Of a stretch of 64,000 nucleotides of DNA, positions 25,628 through 34,294 are shown piece after piece. The DNA is from Sphingomonas horti. GTDB lineage: Bacteria > Pseudomonadota > Alphaproteobacteria > Sphingomonadales > Sphingomonadaceae. The position numbers and the translations under genes were made by a program. Position 1 is the first letter of the stretch; each line of letters starts with the position of its first letter. Below the pieces are notes generated by a model. That model was not told the origin of the DNA. It saw only the letters and a list, made by a program, of their open reading frames with translations, and ran no database searches. The stretch spans positions 166,745-230,744 of the forward strand of contig NZ_WQMS01000007.1 of NCBI RefSeq assembly GCF_009753715.1, given 5' to 3'.

Positions 25628-26623
25628 CTAGCCTGCCGTCAATGCCGCCTGGGCGATCCGCTCGAAGCTGGGCGTGATCGCCTCCAGCCGGTCCTCGCGT
25701 GTGTTGCCGAGGCGGACGAGCACGACCGAATGGCCGTCCTTGGCACCGGTGAACACGAACTGTCCCAGATGCCCGCGCATCGAGACCAGGCCGTTCGGCG
25801 ACAGCCAGACATGGCCGCCATAGCGCGGGTTGGTCGGCGCGGGCGTCTTCAGAAAGGCGAGCCAGTCCGGCGCGACGATCTGCTTGCCGTTCGGGCCCTT
25901 GCCGTCGACCAGCAGCCGCCCCAGCCGTCCCCAATCGTCGAGGCTCATATGGATGATCGAGCCGCCGATCTGCGTGCCCGATCCGTCGAACTCCAGAAAG
26001 GCTGACGCGACGCCCGCGGGCCGGAACAGCCGTTCCTCGGCAAAATCGCGATAGGCTCGCGCGCGTATGCGCGGATCGCGGCTGTCGGTCAGGGTGCGGG
26101 TGACGATCTCGGCCAGGATGATGCTGGTCAGCGAATCATAATTGAAATGCGTGCCGGGCTTGAACGCCAGCGGCCGCGCGATCGCCCGGGCCGCCATGCC
26201 GCCCGTGCCGGACACGAACAGCACCTGGTTGGTGTCGCTGTTCTCGATCGGCTGCCCGACCTCGATGTGCCTGAGGCCCGAGGACATGCGCAGCAGCTGC
26301 CTGAGCGTGATCCGCGCCCGCCCGTCGTTCCGCCATTCCGCGATCGGCGCAGGCGCGTCGAGCTGCAGCTTGCCGTCGGCGACCAGCGCACCGACCAGCA
26401 GGGCCGTGACGCTCTTCGCCATCGACCAGCTGATGAACCGGTTCGCGTCGGAATAGCCGGCCGCATAACGCTTCGCGACGGGCCGTCCGTCCACGAGCAG
26501 CAGCACCGCGCGCGTGTCTCCCATGTCGGGCGCGAACAGCGGCGCGATCGGGTCTGGCGGCGCGGCCGCCGAGCCCGGCACGGCGAGTGCCAGGGCGGAA
26601 GCAAGAAGCGGGTAGATTTTCAT
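25628..26623 (-). CDS. Serine hydrolase, beta-lactamase class C/esterase family
   Basis: The 331-aa protein has signal peptide MKIYPLLASALALAVPGSAAA. The nucleophile motif SMAKS (SxxK) follows ISW near residue 82; NYDS near 175 takes the YxN position, and HVWLSPNG near 275 covers the third motif region. This penicillin-binding-protein-like fold includes esterases and D-peptidases; real beta-lactamase activity cannot be claimed. ATG 26623 was chosen because the upstream in-frame extension is repeat sequence. Convergent with the DUF3617 gene. Confidence 0.82.
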   Translation of the reverse strand: MKIYPLLASALALAVPGSAAAPPDPIAPLFAPDMGDTRAVLLLVDGRPVAKRYAAGYSDANRFISWSMAKSVTALLVGALVADGKLQLDAPAPIAEWRNDGRARITLRQLLRMSSGLRHIEVGQPIENSDTNQVLFVSGTGGMAARAIARPLAFKPGTHFNYDSLTSIILAEIVTRTLTDSRDPRIRARAYRDFAEERLFRPAGVASAFLEFDGSGTQIGGSIIHMSLDDWGRLGRLLVDGKGPNGKQIVAPDWLAFLKTPAPTNPRYGGHVWLSPNGLVSMRGHLGQFVFTGAKDGHSVVLVRLGNTREDRLEAITPSFERIAQAALTAG

Positions 26624-26667
26624 ACCCGCCAGCCTATCGCAGCACAGCGGAGCCGAAACCCCAAAAA

Positions 26668-26760
26668 CCGTTCGGGTTGAGCTTGTCGAAGTCCTCCCTT
26701 TCTGTTCACTAAAAGCCAACGGGAAGGAAGGGAGGGCTTCGACAGGCTCAGCCCGAATGG
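26668..26760. repeat. ~90-bp palindromic dispersed repeat, copy 1
   Basis: CCGTTCGGGTTGAGCTTGTC at one end pairs with GACAGGCTCAGCCCGAATGG at the other, around a loop. Close relatives occur at 31120-31210 and 43019-43107. On transcription it would form a long hairpin between gene ends. Confidence 0.8.
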
Positions 26761-26775
26761 AGCGGGGGGTGACCG

Positions 26776-27123
26776 ATGCGTAGCGGCAAACGACGAATGG
26801 TGTGGTCGGCCACCATCATCCTCGCCGCCCTGTTCATCGCTGCCGCACTCTACGCCGGCGCGATGCGTCCGCAGCTGGAGCTCGGCACCGGCTATGCTGC
26901 CCGCGTCGCCTGCGCGTGCCGCTATATCGGCAACCGGCCGCTTGCCCAATGCTACAAGGATTTCGAACCCGGCATGGAGATGATCCGCCTGAGCGAAGAC
27001 CCGGCGAAGAAGAGCGTCACCGCCAACGTCCCGCTGCTCGCCCGCCGCACCGCGCGCTTCGATCCGCTGCTGGGCTGCCAACCGGAGCCGCTTCAAGGGC
27101 GGGAGTATCAGATCAGGCGCTGA
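26776..27123 (+). CDS. Hypothetical membrane-anchored protein
   Basis: The 115-aa protein has an N-terminal signal-anchor helix (VWSATIILAALFIAAALYAGAM, ~9-30) and a small periplasmic part with cysteines in VACACRYIGNRPLAQCY and LLGCQPE. Its start lies just after the dispersed repeat and it is divergent from the serine hydrolase. No family recognised with confidence. Confidence 0.65.
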   Translation: MRSGKRRMVWSATIILAALFIAAALYAGAMRPQLELGTGYAARVACACRYIGNRPLAQCYKDFEPGMEMIRLSEDPAKKSVTANVPLLARRTARFDPLLGCQPEPLQGREYQIRR

Positions 27124-27159
27124 CCGGATGTCGGCTGAGGGTGGTTTGCGGACCAATCA

Positions 27160-27292
27160 CCTCTCCCCTAGGGAGAGGTCGAGTCAGCGCTTGCGCTGAC
27201 CGGGTGAGGGGTTGGACCTCTCCACGAAGTCCTGATCCCCTCACCCCGCTCGCGGCGATGCCGCGAGTCGCCCTCTCCCCATGGGAGAGGGG
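27160..27292. repeat. Intergenic multi-hairpin repeat
   Basis: CCTCTCCCCTAGGGAGAGG opens and CCCTCTCCCCATGGGAGAGG closes the block. GTCAGCGC-TTGC-GCTGAC and CTCGCGGC-GAT-GCCGCGAG hairpins lie inside. The layout is shared with the block at 58717-58872. No ORF of note. The 27293-27413 stretch that follows holds nothing I can assign. Confidence 0.7.
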
Positions 27293-27413
27293 CCGCTATG
27301 GGTCGCGATCTGACCTCGGCGCCGGCGCCTTAACGATGTCCGCTTTGCGAGTAAGAAGCCGGCATTCCCAGCGGCCCCAGGCCGATCGTCACGTGCGGGT
27401 GGGTTGCGGACAT

Positions 27414-27686
27414 TTATAAGCGGCTGAACGCGATGGTTTCGCTAGCCTCGAAAGGCGGCTGTCCGACGCGGGAGAACCAATCAGCCTGGAAGCCGGAGAG
27501 TTGCTCCAGATGGGAAAGGAGGGCGTCCCAGCCCATCATTTCCTCATTGAAGGTCCAAACCTGCCCGCTAGCTTCCACGTCGCAGCAGATCAGATCAGTA
27601 GTGAGTTCGTCACGTTTGTAGAAGGTGACCTGCTGAATGTCGGATAGTGGGATGCTCCGCAGCAGATTGGCATCAACATCATTCAT
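27414..27686 (-). CDS. Hypothetical 90-aa protein
   Basis: Starts MNDVDANLLRSIPLSDIQQV. It has a strand-rich middle (QVTFYKRDELTTDLICCDVEASGQVWTF) and a helical LLSHLEQLSGF region ending ETIAFSRL. Visibly lower G+C and different codon use from the neighbours suggest acquisition by transfer. No family recognised; size and composition resemble small immunity or effector-linked proteins, but that is only an impression. Confidence 0.6.
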   Translation of the reverse strand: MNDVDANLLRSIPLSDIQQVTFYKRDELTTDLICCDVEASGQVWTFNEEMMGWDALLSHLEQLSGFQADWFSRVGQPPFEASETIAFSRL

Positions 27687-27737
27687 ACGAGCAGGTTGGC
27701 GCGGCACGGCTATGTCCGCAAGGGCTGGAAACTGGAC

Positions 27738-27992
27738 TTAAGGTCGATACTCTTCGCCCGCAGCGTAGCGGGGCAAATCCGTGGCCGCTTCGGCCAATGC
27801 CGTTCTGATTTCCGTAAGGCCGAAGCGCCGATCCCATAGCTCCGTCGCCAAGGTGTTGATTGCTTGTCCAAGGACGGGATTTTCGGGCCATGGGTTCGTG
27901 TCGTTCAACTCGCGCAGCGACACGCTGAAGCGGTAGGCAGCTTCGTATAGCTGCGTCTGCCATTCATCTCCCTCGTCCAGCTGATGAGTCAT
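27738..27992 (-). CDS. Hypothetical 84-aa helical protein
   Basis: Starts MTHQLDEGDEWQTQLYEAAY and is almost entirely helical, rich in Ala, Glu and Leu, ending GEEYRP. It lies 51 bp upstream of the 27414 gene on the same strand, so the two may be an operon. No family recognised. A start 15 codons upstream is possible, but the chosen ATG avoids an unlikely basic leader. Confidence 0.6.
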   Translation of the reverse strand: MTHQLDEGDEWQTQLYEAAYRFSVSLRELNDTNPWPENPVLGQAINTLATELWDRRFGLTEIRTALAEAATDLPRYAAGEEYRP

Positions 27993-28061
27993 GCGCTGAA
28001 GACTAGCTCGACTCTGAACGTCCGCAACGGGTCGCATTCGGACGCTCGAAAATTCTGCTGA

Positions 28062-29171
28062 TCAGGCCGCCACCGCGACGTCCGCCGCCTCCGTTTCCTC
28101 GATCCAGCCGCCGCCGAGCACGCGGTCGCCCGCGTAGAGCACGGCCGCCTGGCCAGGGCTGACGCCGTATTCGCCCTGCGGGAAGGCCAAGCGGTCGCCG
28201 TCGAGCACGGCGGGGATGGGCTTGGCGAGGGAGCGTACCTTGGCGGCGATCGGCCCTGCATAGCTGCCGCCGATCCAGTTGATCTCGCTCAGGCGCGCCG
28301 CCCCGACGGCGAGGGCGCGTCTGGGGCCGACGATCACGCGCTGCGCGGCCGCGTCCAGACGGATCACGTACAGCGGCTCGGGCTGGCCGCCCAGCTCCAG
28401 GCCTTTCCGCTGGCCGACGGTGAAGTGGATCAGCCCCTTATGCCGCCCGAGCACACGGCCGGTGAGGTCGACGATCTCGCCTTCCGTCTCCGCTTCCGGC
28501 CGCAGCTTTTTCACCAGTCGGGCATAGTCTCCATCGGGCACGAAGCAGATGTCCTGGCTGTCCGGCTTGGCAGCGACGCCCAATCCCAGCTCTGCCGCGA
28601 TCGCCCGCACCTCGGGCTTCGGCATGCCCCCCAGCGGGAAACGCAGGAAGTCGAGCTGATCGCGCGTGGTCGCGAACAGGAAATAGCTCTGGTCGCGCGC
28701 GGGATCGGCGGCGCGGTGGAGCTCCGGCCCTTCCGGCCCTTCCATGCGACGGACATAATGGCCGGTCGCCAGCGCATCGGCGCCCAAATCCCTCGCGAGC
28801 GCGAACAGATCGGTGAACTTCACGCCCATGTTGCAGCGCACGCACGGGATCGGCGTGCGGCCGGCCAGATACTCGTCGGCGAACTGGGCGATGACGCTGT
28901 CGCGGAACCGGCTTTCGTGGTCGAAAACGTAATGGGCGATGCCGAGCTTGTCGCAGACGGCGCGGGCGTCGCGAATGTCCTGCCCGGCGCAGCAGCTTCC
29001 CGTCCGCCCGACGGCGGCGCCGTGATCGTAAAGCTGCAGCGTGACTCCGATCGTCTCCGCGCCCGAGCGGGCGGCCAATGCAGCCACGACGGACGAGTCG
29101 ACGCCGCCCGACATGGCGACGACGATCCGCTTGCCCCAAAGGTCGGCCCCGAGCTGGAAATCCGCGTGCAT
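28062..29171 (-). CDS. mnmA: tRNA-specific 2-thiouridylase
   Basis: Transfers sulfur to U34 of tRNA-Lys, -Glu and -Gln, using ATP and a persulfide relay. The 369-aa protein has the PP-loop [14 protein letters not shown] at residues 19-32. The catalytic cysteines are in [11 protein letters not shown] (~108) and [13 protein letters not shown] (~203). The C-terminal [10 protein letters not shown] and beta-barrel regions bind tRNA. Full length for the family. Confidence 0.96.
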   Translation of the reverse strand: MHADFQLGADLWGKRIVVAMSGGVDSSVVAALAARSGAETIGVTLQLYDHGAAVGRTGSCCAGQDIRDARAVCDKLGIAHYVFDHESRFRDSVIAQFADEYLAGRTPIPCVRCNMGVKFTDLFALARDLGADALATGHYVRRMEGPEGPELHRAADPARDQSYFLFATTRDQLDFLRFPLGGMPKPEVRAIAAELGLGVAAKPDSQDICFVPDGDYARLVKKLRPEAETEGEIVDLTGRVLGRHKGLIHFTVGQRKGLELGGQPEPLYVIRLDAAAQRVIVGPRRALAVGAARLSEINWIGGSYAGPIAAKVRSLAKPIPAVLDGDRLAFPQGEYGVSPGQAAVLYAGDRVLGGGWIEETEAADVAVAA

Positions 29172-29313
29172 TGCGCGGCCATATAGGGGCCGCGGGCCGC
29201 CGCGTCACGGGCGGCAAGCCTTTGCCTCCCTGTGGCGAAAATACCGCACCCGCCTTTACCGGCGGTTCAACACCTGCCGCTAGACGAGGTGCAAGACATT
29301 CCGGGGGAAGGCT

Positions 29314-29574
29314 TTGTACCACGACCGTCAACTGGCAGACTGGACGCCGAGCGCGCAGCCGGTGCGCCCCAATTTCGCGACCCTGGTCGCGGTTGCGGTC
29401 GCTCGCCAGGCCGCCAGCCAGACGGCCCAGGTGATCGCCGGCGCTGAAGCCGGGCCGATTTCGGCCGTATCTCTTGTCGAGCTGTTCGGGGAACGACGCC
29501 GCAAGGGCGGCGTCTCCGGAGCCAGCTTCAACAGCGGCGTGGCGGCCCTGCTAACGCCGGAGAAGGGAACATGA
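29314..29574 (+). CDS. Hypothetical 86-aa protein upstream of sciP
   Basis: TTG start with GGGGGAAGG in front. The product reads MYHDRQLADWTPSAQPVRPNFATLVAVAVARQ and ends ASFNSGVAALLTPEKGT, with an alanine/valine-rich central helix. No family is recognised. The good ribosome site and proximity to sciP support a real gene, but the non-ATG start leaves doubt. Confidence 0.45.
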   Translation: MYHDRQLADWTPSAQPVRPNFATLVAVAVARQAASQTAQVIAGAEAGPISAVSLVELFGERRRKGGVSGASFNSGVAALLTPEKGT

Positions 29575-29679
29575 GGCGGATGTTTACCGATCGGGTTCAG
29601 GGTTTCTGAACCAGGAATCGCTAGCACCGGTGTCGCGTATCGAGGCTCTCCCGAGGAGCCGTTGTTGCTTGAGGAAAGA

Positions 29680-29979
29680 ATGATCGAAAACCAGAAAATC
29701 CGCCCCGCCCAGGTGATCGGCCCGCTCGGCGAGCTGCTGACGCTGGACACACTGCCGCCGCCGAACACCAGCCGCTGGGTGGTGCGCCGCAAGGCGGAAG
29801 TGGTCGCCGCGGTCAATGGCGGATTGCTGACCGTCGACGAGGTGTGCGAGCGCTACAACCTGACGGTCGAGGAATTCGCCGCCTGGCAGCGCGCGGTCGA
29901 TCGTTCGGGGATGCCGGGCCTGCGGGTCACCCGCATCCAGCACTATAAATCGCTGTACGAGCGCCAGCAGAAATATTGA
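29680..29979 (+). CDS. sciP: CtrA inhibitor SciP (DUF1153)
   Basis: Small helix-turn-helix protein which in Caulobacter binds the cell-cycle regulator CtrA and blocks transcription from CtrA promoters. The 99-aa sequence has the conserved start RPAQVIGPLGELLTLDTLPPPNTSRWV, RRKAEVVAAVNGGLLTVDEVCERYNLTVEEF (HTH, ~38-68) and a basic, aromatic end (IQHYKSLYERQQKY). A longer start exists, but GAGGAAAG immediately before ATG 29680 and family length favour this one. A terminator follows. Confidence 0.93.
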   Translation: MIENQKIRPAQVIGPLGELLTLDTLPPPNTSRWVVRRKAEVVAAVNGGLLTVDEVCERYNLTVEEFAAWQRAVDRSGMPGLRVTRIQHYKSLYERQQKY

Positions 29980-30018
29980 CGGGCGCGCCGCCCCCGCGAA
30001 AGCGGGCATCAGCCAAAC

Positions 30019-30045
30019 AGCCCCGCCCCACCGGCGGGGCTTTTT
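30019..30045 (+). terminator. Rho-independent terminator after sciP
   Basis: AGCCCCGCC and GGCGGGGCT arms with a CCACC loop, followed by TTTTT. Confidence 0.85.
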
Positions 30046-30189
30046 GCTTGTCGACTCGGCAGACGAAGTGTAGAGGGCGCGCAACGGCGCAGGCCCTGTC
30101 TGCGACGAACCATTAGCTATTGTTCGGCGTTTCCGGGTTGATGCATCGCCCGACAAGCGCTGCTTGAAGACACGGAGACTGACGGCCTT

Positions 30190-30396
30190 ATGCAAATTCT
30201 CGTCCGCGACAACAATGTCGACCAGGCGCTGCGCGCGCTCAAGAAGAAGCTGCAGCGCGAAGGCGTCTATCGCGAGATGAAGCTGCGCCGTCATTACGAG
30301 AAGCCGTCCGAGAAGCGCGCCCGCGAGCGCGCCGCCGCGATCCGTCGCGCGCGCAAGCTCGAGCGCAAGCGCGCCGAGCGCGACGGCGTCAAGTAA
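30190..30396 (+). CDS. rpsU: 30S ribosomal protein S21
   Basis: The 68-aa highly basic protein starts [25 protein letters not shown], the universal S21 start, and continues with [24 protein letters not shown] helix residues and an Arg/Lys-rich tail. It binds near the 3' end of 16S rRNA on the 30S platform. It stands alone between the sciP terminator and a REP-like repeat. Confidence 0.97.
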   Translation: MQILVRDNNVDQALRALKKKLQREGVYREMKLRRHYEKPSEKRARERAAAIRRARKLERKRAERDGVK

Positions 30397-30402
30397 GCCG
30401 GC

Positions 30403-30481
30403 CGTCATCCCGGGCTCGACCCGGGACCCACCTGCCTTGCTGCCTTGAAGAAGCGGGATTCCCGCTTTCGCGGGAATGACG
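30403..30481. repeat. REP-like dispersed repeat
   Basis: CGTCATCCCGGGCTCGACCC opens and GGGATTCCCGCTTTCGCGGG then AATGACG closes. Two internal palindromes are present. It belongs to the same family as 1829-1921 and 47458-47498 and fills the rpsU-FKBP gap. Confidence 0.75.
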
Positions 30482-30515
30482 TAAAGGGGCGGCCTCAATC
30501 TAGGGGAACCCGCCC

Positions 30516-31094
30516 ATGTCCGTGACCGCCGTGCTGATTCCGCCGACCTCGCGCCGCGTGCTCGGCATATTATGGGCGGGCGTTGCCGTCGTGCTCGCCG
30601 CGGCGATCGCGCTGGCCTGGTTCGGCACCTCGGCCGCGGTCGCGCAGACCGGCACCAACGAGCAATTCCTCGCCTGGAACGCCCGTCAGCCGGGCGTGCA
30701 GACCACCGCCTCCGGGCTGCAGTACAAGGTGCTGAAGGCCGGCGAAGGCGCGCACCCGACCGACGCCGATGTCGCGCTGATCAAGTACAAGGGCAGCTTG
30801 CGCGACGGCACCGTGTTCGACGAGAATGAGCGCGCGCCGCTGCCGGTCGCGCAGGTCGTCCCCGGCTTTTCGGAAGGCCTGAAGCTGATGCAGAAGGGCG
30901 GCAAATACCGCCTCTGGATCAAGCCCGAGCTCGGCTATGGCGACCGCGACACCGGCGGCACGATCCCGCCCAATTCCGTGCTGACGTTCGACGTCGAGCT
31001 GCTCGAATTCATCCCGATGGCCGTGCTGCAGCAGATGCAGATGCAGCAGATGATGCGCGGCCAGGGCGCCCCGGGAGCGCCGGGCGGGCGGTAA
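30516..31094 (+). CDS. FKBP-type peptidyl-prolyl cis-trans isomerase
   Basis: A 192-aa envelope foldase. A basic N-terminus and hydrophobic helix (LGILWAGVAVVLAAAIALAWF, ~17-37) form a signal anchor. The FKBP domain covers VQTTASGLQYKVLKAGEG (~60) through KGGKYRLWIKPELGYGDR and GTIPPNSVLTFDVELLEF (~160). A Met/Gln-rich tail and a Gly-rich end follow. It is predicted to assist folding in the periplasm. Confidence 0.92.
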   Translation: MSVTAVLIPPTSRRVLGILWAGVAVVLAAAIALAWFGTSAAVAQTGTNEQFLAWNARQPGVQTTASGLQYKVLKAGEGAHPTDADVALIKYKGSLRDGTVFDENERAPLPVAQVVPGFSEGLKLMQKGGKYRLWIKPELGYGDRDTGGTIPPNSVLTFDVELLEFIPMAVLQQMQMQQMMRGQGAPGAPGGR

Positions 31095-31119
31095 CACCTT
31101 CCAGCCGATGCTCTAAACA

Positions 31120-31210
31120 CCGTTCGGCCTGCGCTTGTCGAAAGCCTTCCTTCTTCTTCGGCGACTCGGGGAAAGAAAAGGGAGGGCTTCGCCAAGCTCC
31201 GCCCGAACGG
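31120..31210. repeat. ~90-bp palindromic dispersed repeat, copy 2
   Basis: CCGTTCGGCCTGCGCTTGTC at one end mirrors GCTTCGCCAAGCTCCGCCCG with AACGG at the other. Same family as 26668-26760 and 43019-43107. It lies between the convergent FKBP and exporter genes. Confidence 0.78.
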
Positions 31211-31228
31211 GCTTCCCAGCTCCGGTCC

Positions 31229-32293
31229 CTACCCCGCTTCCGCCGCTTTCTCCTCCTCGCGCTCCGAGCCACGCTCCAGCGCGACCTTGATCATCGCGGT
31301 GATCGAATCGGCGAGCAGCAGTCCCATGAAGCCGAGCAGCGTCCCGAGCAGGATCTGGGCGCCGAGCGTGATCGCTGGCGGCATGTCGACCGTCTTTCGC
31401 GCCACATAGGGGAGCATCACATAGCCGTCGAAGGTCTGGACGGCGAAATAGGTGCCGATCGCCCAGAGGCCGGTGTCGACGCCCGCGCTGAAGCCGACCG
31501 CAACCATCAGCACGCCGCTGACGAACGCGCCGATATTGGGAATGAAGGCGAGCAGGCCGGTCAGGATGCCGAGCAGCAGCGCCATCGGCACGTTGCCGAT
31601 GCTGAGCGCGATCCAGGTCAGCACGCCTTCGAACAACATGCCGGCGAGACGGCCGGCCATCAGCCGCCGCAGCGTGTGCGCCATCCGGTCGAGCGTGATC
31701 TCCGCCTGCCCGCGGTTGCGGCTCGGCACCAGCCAGGCGAGTCCACGCTGATACAGCCGCGGCTCCAGCGCGATGAACAGGCCGAATGCGACCACCAGCA
31801 CCACGCTCGAGACCACCCCGAAGACCGTGCCGACATAGCCGGTCAGCTTTCCGACCGAGCCGACCAGCTGCCGCCCGAAGCTCATCAGATCGGCCTGGGC
31901 CGGCATGAAGCCCATGCCCGACAGCCAATGGACGAAGCGCGTGCCTTGCGCCTCCAAGGTCACCTGCAGCTGCGACCACTGCGCCGAAATCTGGACGCCG
32001 GTCATGTAGAAGACGCCGGCCACGAACGCGATCGCGCTCAGCAGCACGATGGTCACCCGCAAGCCGCGCGGAATCGACAGCACCCGCCCGAGCAGCCGCG
32101 CCCCGCCATCGAGCATCGCCGCGAAGACCAGGCCGGCGAAGATCAGCGTCAGCGGCTGGATCAGCAGCACGAGCAGCGCCAGTCCGATCGCGAGCCCGAA
32201 CCACACGCTCGCCCGCTTCAGCTCCGCGCGGACCAGCGGGTCACGCATCTCGTTGGGAGCGGCGGCCCTGACAGTCGCCGGCTCCGCGCTCAT
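31229..32293 (-). CDS. AI-2E family transporter
   Basis: A 354-aa membrane protein with about eight helices. Family features include the paired N-terminal helices (VWFGLAIGLALLVLLIQPLTLIFAGLVFAAMLDG), a long extracytoplasmic helix region, and FIPNIGAFVSGVLMVAVGF with a P-x-x-G-type core near residue 255. Members export autoinducer-2, Na+ or unknown solutes; the substrate here is not known. The ATG overlaps the lepB stop (ATGA), so it is coupled to lepB. Confidence 0.88.
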   Translation of the reverse strand: MSAEPATVRAAAPNEMRDPLVRAELKRASVWFGLAIGLALLVLLIQPLTLIFAGLVFAAMLDGGARLLGRVLSIPRGLRVTIVLLSAIAFVAGVFYMTGVQISAQWSQLQVTLEAQGTRFVHWLSGMGFMPAQADLMSFGRQLVGSVGKLTGYVGTVFGVVSSVVLVVAFGLFIALEPRLYQRGLAWLVPSRNRGQAEITLDRMAHTLRRLMAGRLAGMLFEGVLTWIALSIGNVPMALLLGILTGLLAFIPNIGAFVSGVLMVAVGFSAGVDTGLWAIGTYFAVQTFDGYVMLPYVARKTVDMPPAITLGAQILLGTLLGFMGLLLADSITAMIKVALERGSEREEEKAAEAG

Positions 32294-33165
32294 TTGGCGT
32301 CCGCTTCCTGCGGATGCAGCGAGGTTCCGGCGCGGCCCGGACGCAGCGCCTCGATCCAGCTGATCGGGTTGTACCACTCGGCGCTGCCGTCCAGCGAGAA
32401 AGTGATGAACTCGGCCCGGCCGCCGATATTCTCCCACGGCACCGGCCCGCCCAGCCCGCCTTCGATCAGCGGCACGCGGCTGTCGGCCGAGCGGTCGCGA
32501 TTATCGCCCATCAGGAACACCTGGTTGGCCGGGATCGTCAGCGGCGGGAAGTCGTCGGCCCGGCTCGCGCCCAGCTCGATGGTGTCGTAGCTGCGACCGT
32601 TCGGCAGCGTCTCGTGCACGATCGGCAGCTCGCAATAGGGCTTGCCGTCGGGGCCCGTCACCAGCCGGCCCGGAAATTGGAGATCGCTGCACGGCGCGTT
32701 CTCGTCGACCGGGATCAGCCGCGGCATCGGCTGCGAGCGCTTCACCGGCACGCCGTTCAGGATAACGGTGCCGTTGCGCATCTCGATCCGGTCGCCGGGC
32801 AGGCCGATCACGCGCTTGATATAATCCTGCTTCTCGCCCGGAGGCGAGACGATCACGACATCACCCCGCTCCGGCAGGCGGCCGAACAGCCGGCCATGAA
32901 TATAGGGCAGCAGGTGGAAGGTCGGCGAGACGAAGGACCAGCCATAGGGATATTTGGTGACGACCAGCCGGTCGCCGACGAGCAGGCCCGGCATCATAGA
33001 TTCGGACGGGATGTAGAAGGGCTTGGCGATGAAGCTGTGGAAGCCGAGCACGGCGAGGATCAGCCAGAAGATACCCTTGGCCTCGGCGGCCCAGTCGGTG
33101 CCTTTCTTCTTCGCCGCCGGCGGAGTCGCGGGCGCCGCGCTCTCGACCTTGTCGCTTTCGTTCAC
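32290..33165 (-). CDS. lepB: Signal peptidase I
   Basis: Removes signal peptides from exported proteins in the inner membrane. The 291-aa protein has a charged N-terminus, one anchor helix (IFWLILAVLGFHSFIA), the nucleophile serine in PSESMMPGLLVGD (~59) and the general-base lysine in DYIKRVIGLPGDRI (~115). The late box is MGDNRDRSADSR (~235). GTG 33165 with AGAGGG upstream gives the normal N-terminus, although the frame is open far upstream. It lies 11 nt after acpS. Confidence 0.95.
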   Translation of the reverse strand: MNESDKVESAAPATPPAAKKKGTDWAAEAKGIFWLILAVLGFHSFIAKPFYIPSESMMPGLLVGDRLVVTKYPYGWSFVSPTFHLLPYIHGRLFGRLPERGDVVIVSPPGEKQDYIKRVIGLPGDRIEMRNGTVILNGVPVKRSQPMPRLIPVDENAPCSDLQFPGRLVTGPDGKPYCELPIVHETLPNGRSYDTIELGASRADDFPPLTIPANQVFLMGDNRDRSADSRVPLIEGGLGGPVPWENIGGRAEFITFSLDGSAEWYNPISWIEALRPGRAGTSLHPQEADAK

Positions 33166-33176
33166 TTCGATCCCTC

Positions 33177-33578
33177 TCACAGCGGCACCGCCTCGATGAT
33201 GACGAACGCCTGTGCCCAGGGATGATCGTCGGTCAATGTCAAATGTATCTGGGCCTTGTGCCCCGGCGGCACAAGCGCGTCGAGCGCCGCCTGCGCGCCG
33301 CCCTCCAGCCTCAGCGTCGGCGCCCCCGACGGCGCGTTGACGACCCCGATGTCCTTCATGAACACGCCGCGCTTGAACCCGGTGCCGACCGCCTTGGAAA
33401 AGGCTTCCTTGGCAGCGAATCGCTTGGCGTAGGTGCCGGCGCGGGTGAACGGGCGGCGTGCCGCCTTGGCGCGCTCGACTGCGGTGAACACGCGCTTCTC
33501 GAACCGCTCGCCGAACCGGTCCAGCGAGGACTGGATGCGCTCGATCGAACACAGGTCGGAACCGAGGCCGACGATCAC
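33177..33578 (-). CDS. acpS: Holo-[acyl-carrier-protein] synthase
   Basis: Attaches the phosphopantetheine arm of CoA to acyl carrier protein. The 133-aa protein has the two Mg/CoA motifs [12 protein letters not shown] (residues 4-15, metal Asp) and [14 protein letters not shown] (~53-66, metal Glu). [15 protein letters not shown] ends it. GTG start overlaps the pdxJ stop. In the run pyrE-pdxJ-acpS-lepB, a common alphaproteobacterial order. Confidence 0.95.
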   Translation of the reverse strand: MIVGLGSDLCSIERIQSSLDRFGERFEKRVFTAVERAKAARRPFTRAGTYAKRFAAKEAFSKAVGTGFKRGVFMKDIGVVNAPSGAPTLRLEGGAQAALDALVPPGHKAQIHLTLTDDHPWAQAFVIIEAVPL

Positions 33579-34294
33579 CGCGCGCTTTCCATCAGCGCCT
33601 TCATCCGGCGTACCGACTCCTCCAGCCCGATGAAGATCGCCTCGCCGATCAGAAAATGGCCGATGTTGAGTTCGGCGATCTGCGGGATCGCCGCTACCGG
33701 CACGACATTGTCGAAGGTGAGGCCGTGGCCAGCATGCGGCTCGATCCCGTTCTTGGCCGCCAGCGCCGCGGAATCGGCGATACGCTTCAACTCCTCGGCG
33801 CGCGCGGAGCCCTCGCGGTCGGCATAGCGGCCGGTATGGAACTCGACCACCGGCGCCTTCAGCCGGATCGCGGCATCGACCTGGCGCGGGTCGGGCTCGA
33901 TGAAGAGGCTGACGCGCACGCCCGCCTCGGTCAGCCGCGCGATCATCGGCCCGAGCGTCTCGCGATGCCCGTCGGCGTCGAGCCCGCCCTCGGTCGTCCG
34001 CTCCTCGCGCTTTTCCGGCACGATGCAGGCCGCGTGCGGGCGGTGGCGCAGCGCGATGTCGAGCATTTCGGGTGTCGCCGCCATTTCCAGGTTCAGCGGC
34101 AGCGCGATCGACGCCATCAAGCGGTCGATATCGGCGTCGTTGATGTGCCGCCGATCCTCGCGCAGATGCGCCGTGATCCCGTCCGCGCCGGCCTTGGCCG
34201 CCAGCATCGCCGCCGCGACCGGATCGGGATGCGTGCCACCGCGGGCGTTGCGAATCGTGGCCACGTGATCGATGTTGACGCCCAGGCGAAGCAT
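33575..34294 (-). CDS. pdxJ: Pyridoxine 5'-phosphate synthase
   Basis: Condenses 1-deoxyxylulose 5-phosphate with aminoacetone phosphate to make vitamin B6. The 239-aa TIM barrel has [18 protein letters not shown] at the N-terminus, [16 protein letters not shown] (~36-51), the catalytic Glu in [10 protein letters not shown] (~70) and [10 protein letters not shown] (~150). The C-terminal [15 protein letters not shown] and [12 protein letters not shown] loops bind phosphate. Overlaps acpS and pyrE by 4 nt and 1 nt. Confidence 0.96.
   Translation of the reverse strand: MLRLGVNIDHVATIRNARGGTHPDPVAAAMLAAKAGADGITAHLREDRRHINDADIDRLMASIALPLNLEMAATPEMLDIALRHRPHAACIVPEKREERTTEGGLDADGHRETLGPMIARLTEAGVRVSLFIEPDPRQVDAAIRLKAPVVEFHTGRYADREGSARAEELKRIADSAALAAKNGIEPHAGHGLTFDNVVPVAAIPQIAELNIGHFLIGEAIFIGLEESVRRMKALMESAR

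Noticed and set aside
25628..26623. Annotation as an antibiotic-inactivating class C beta-lactamase
   Set aside because: Only the SxxK fold motif is clear and the YxN motif is altered; most such proteins are esterases or peptidases.
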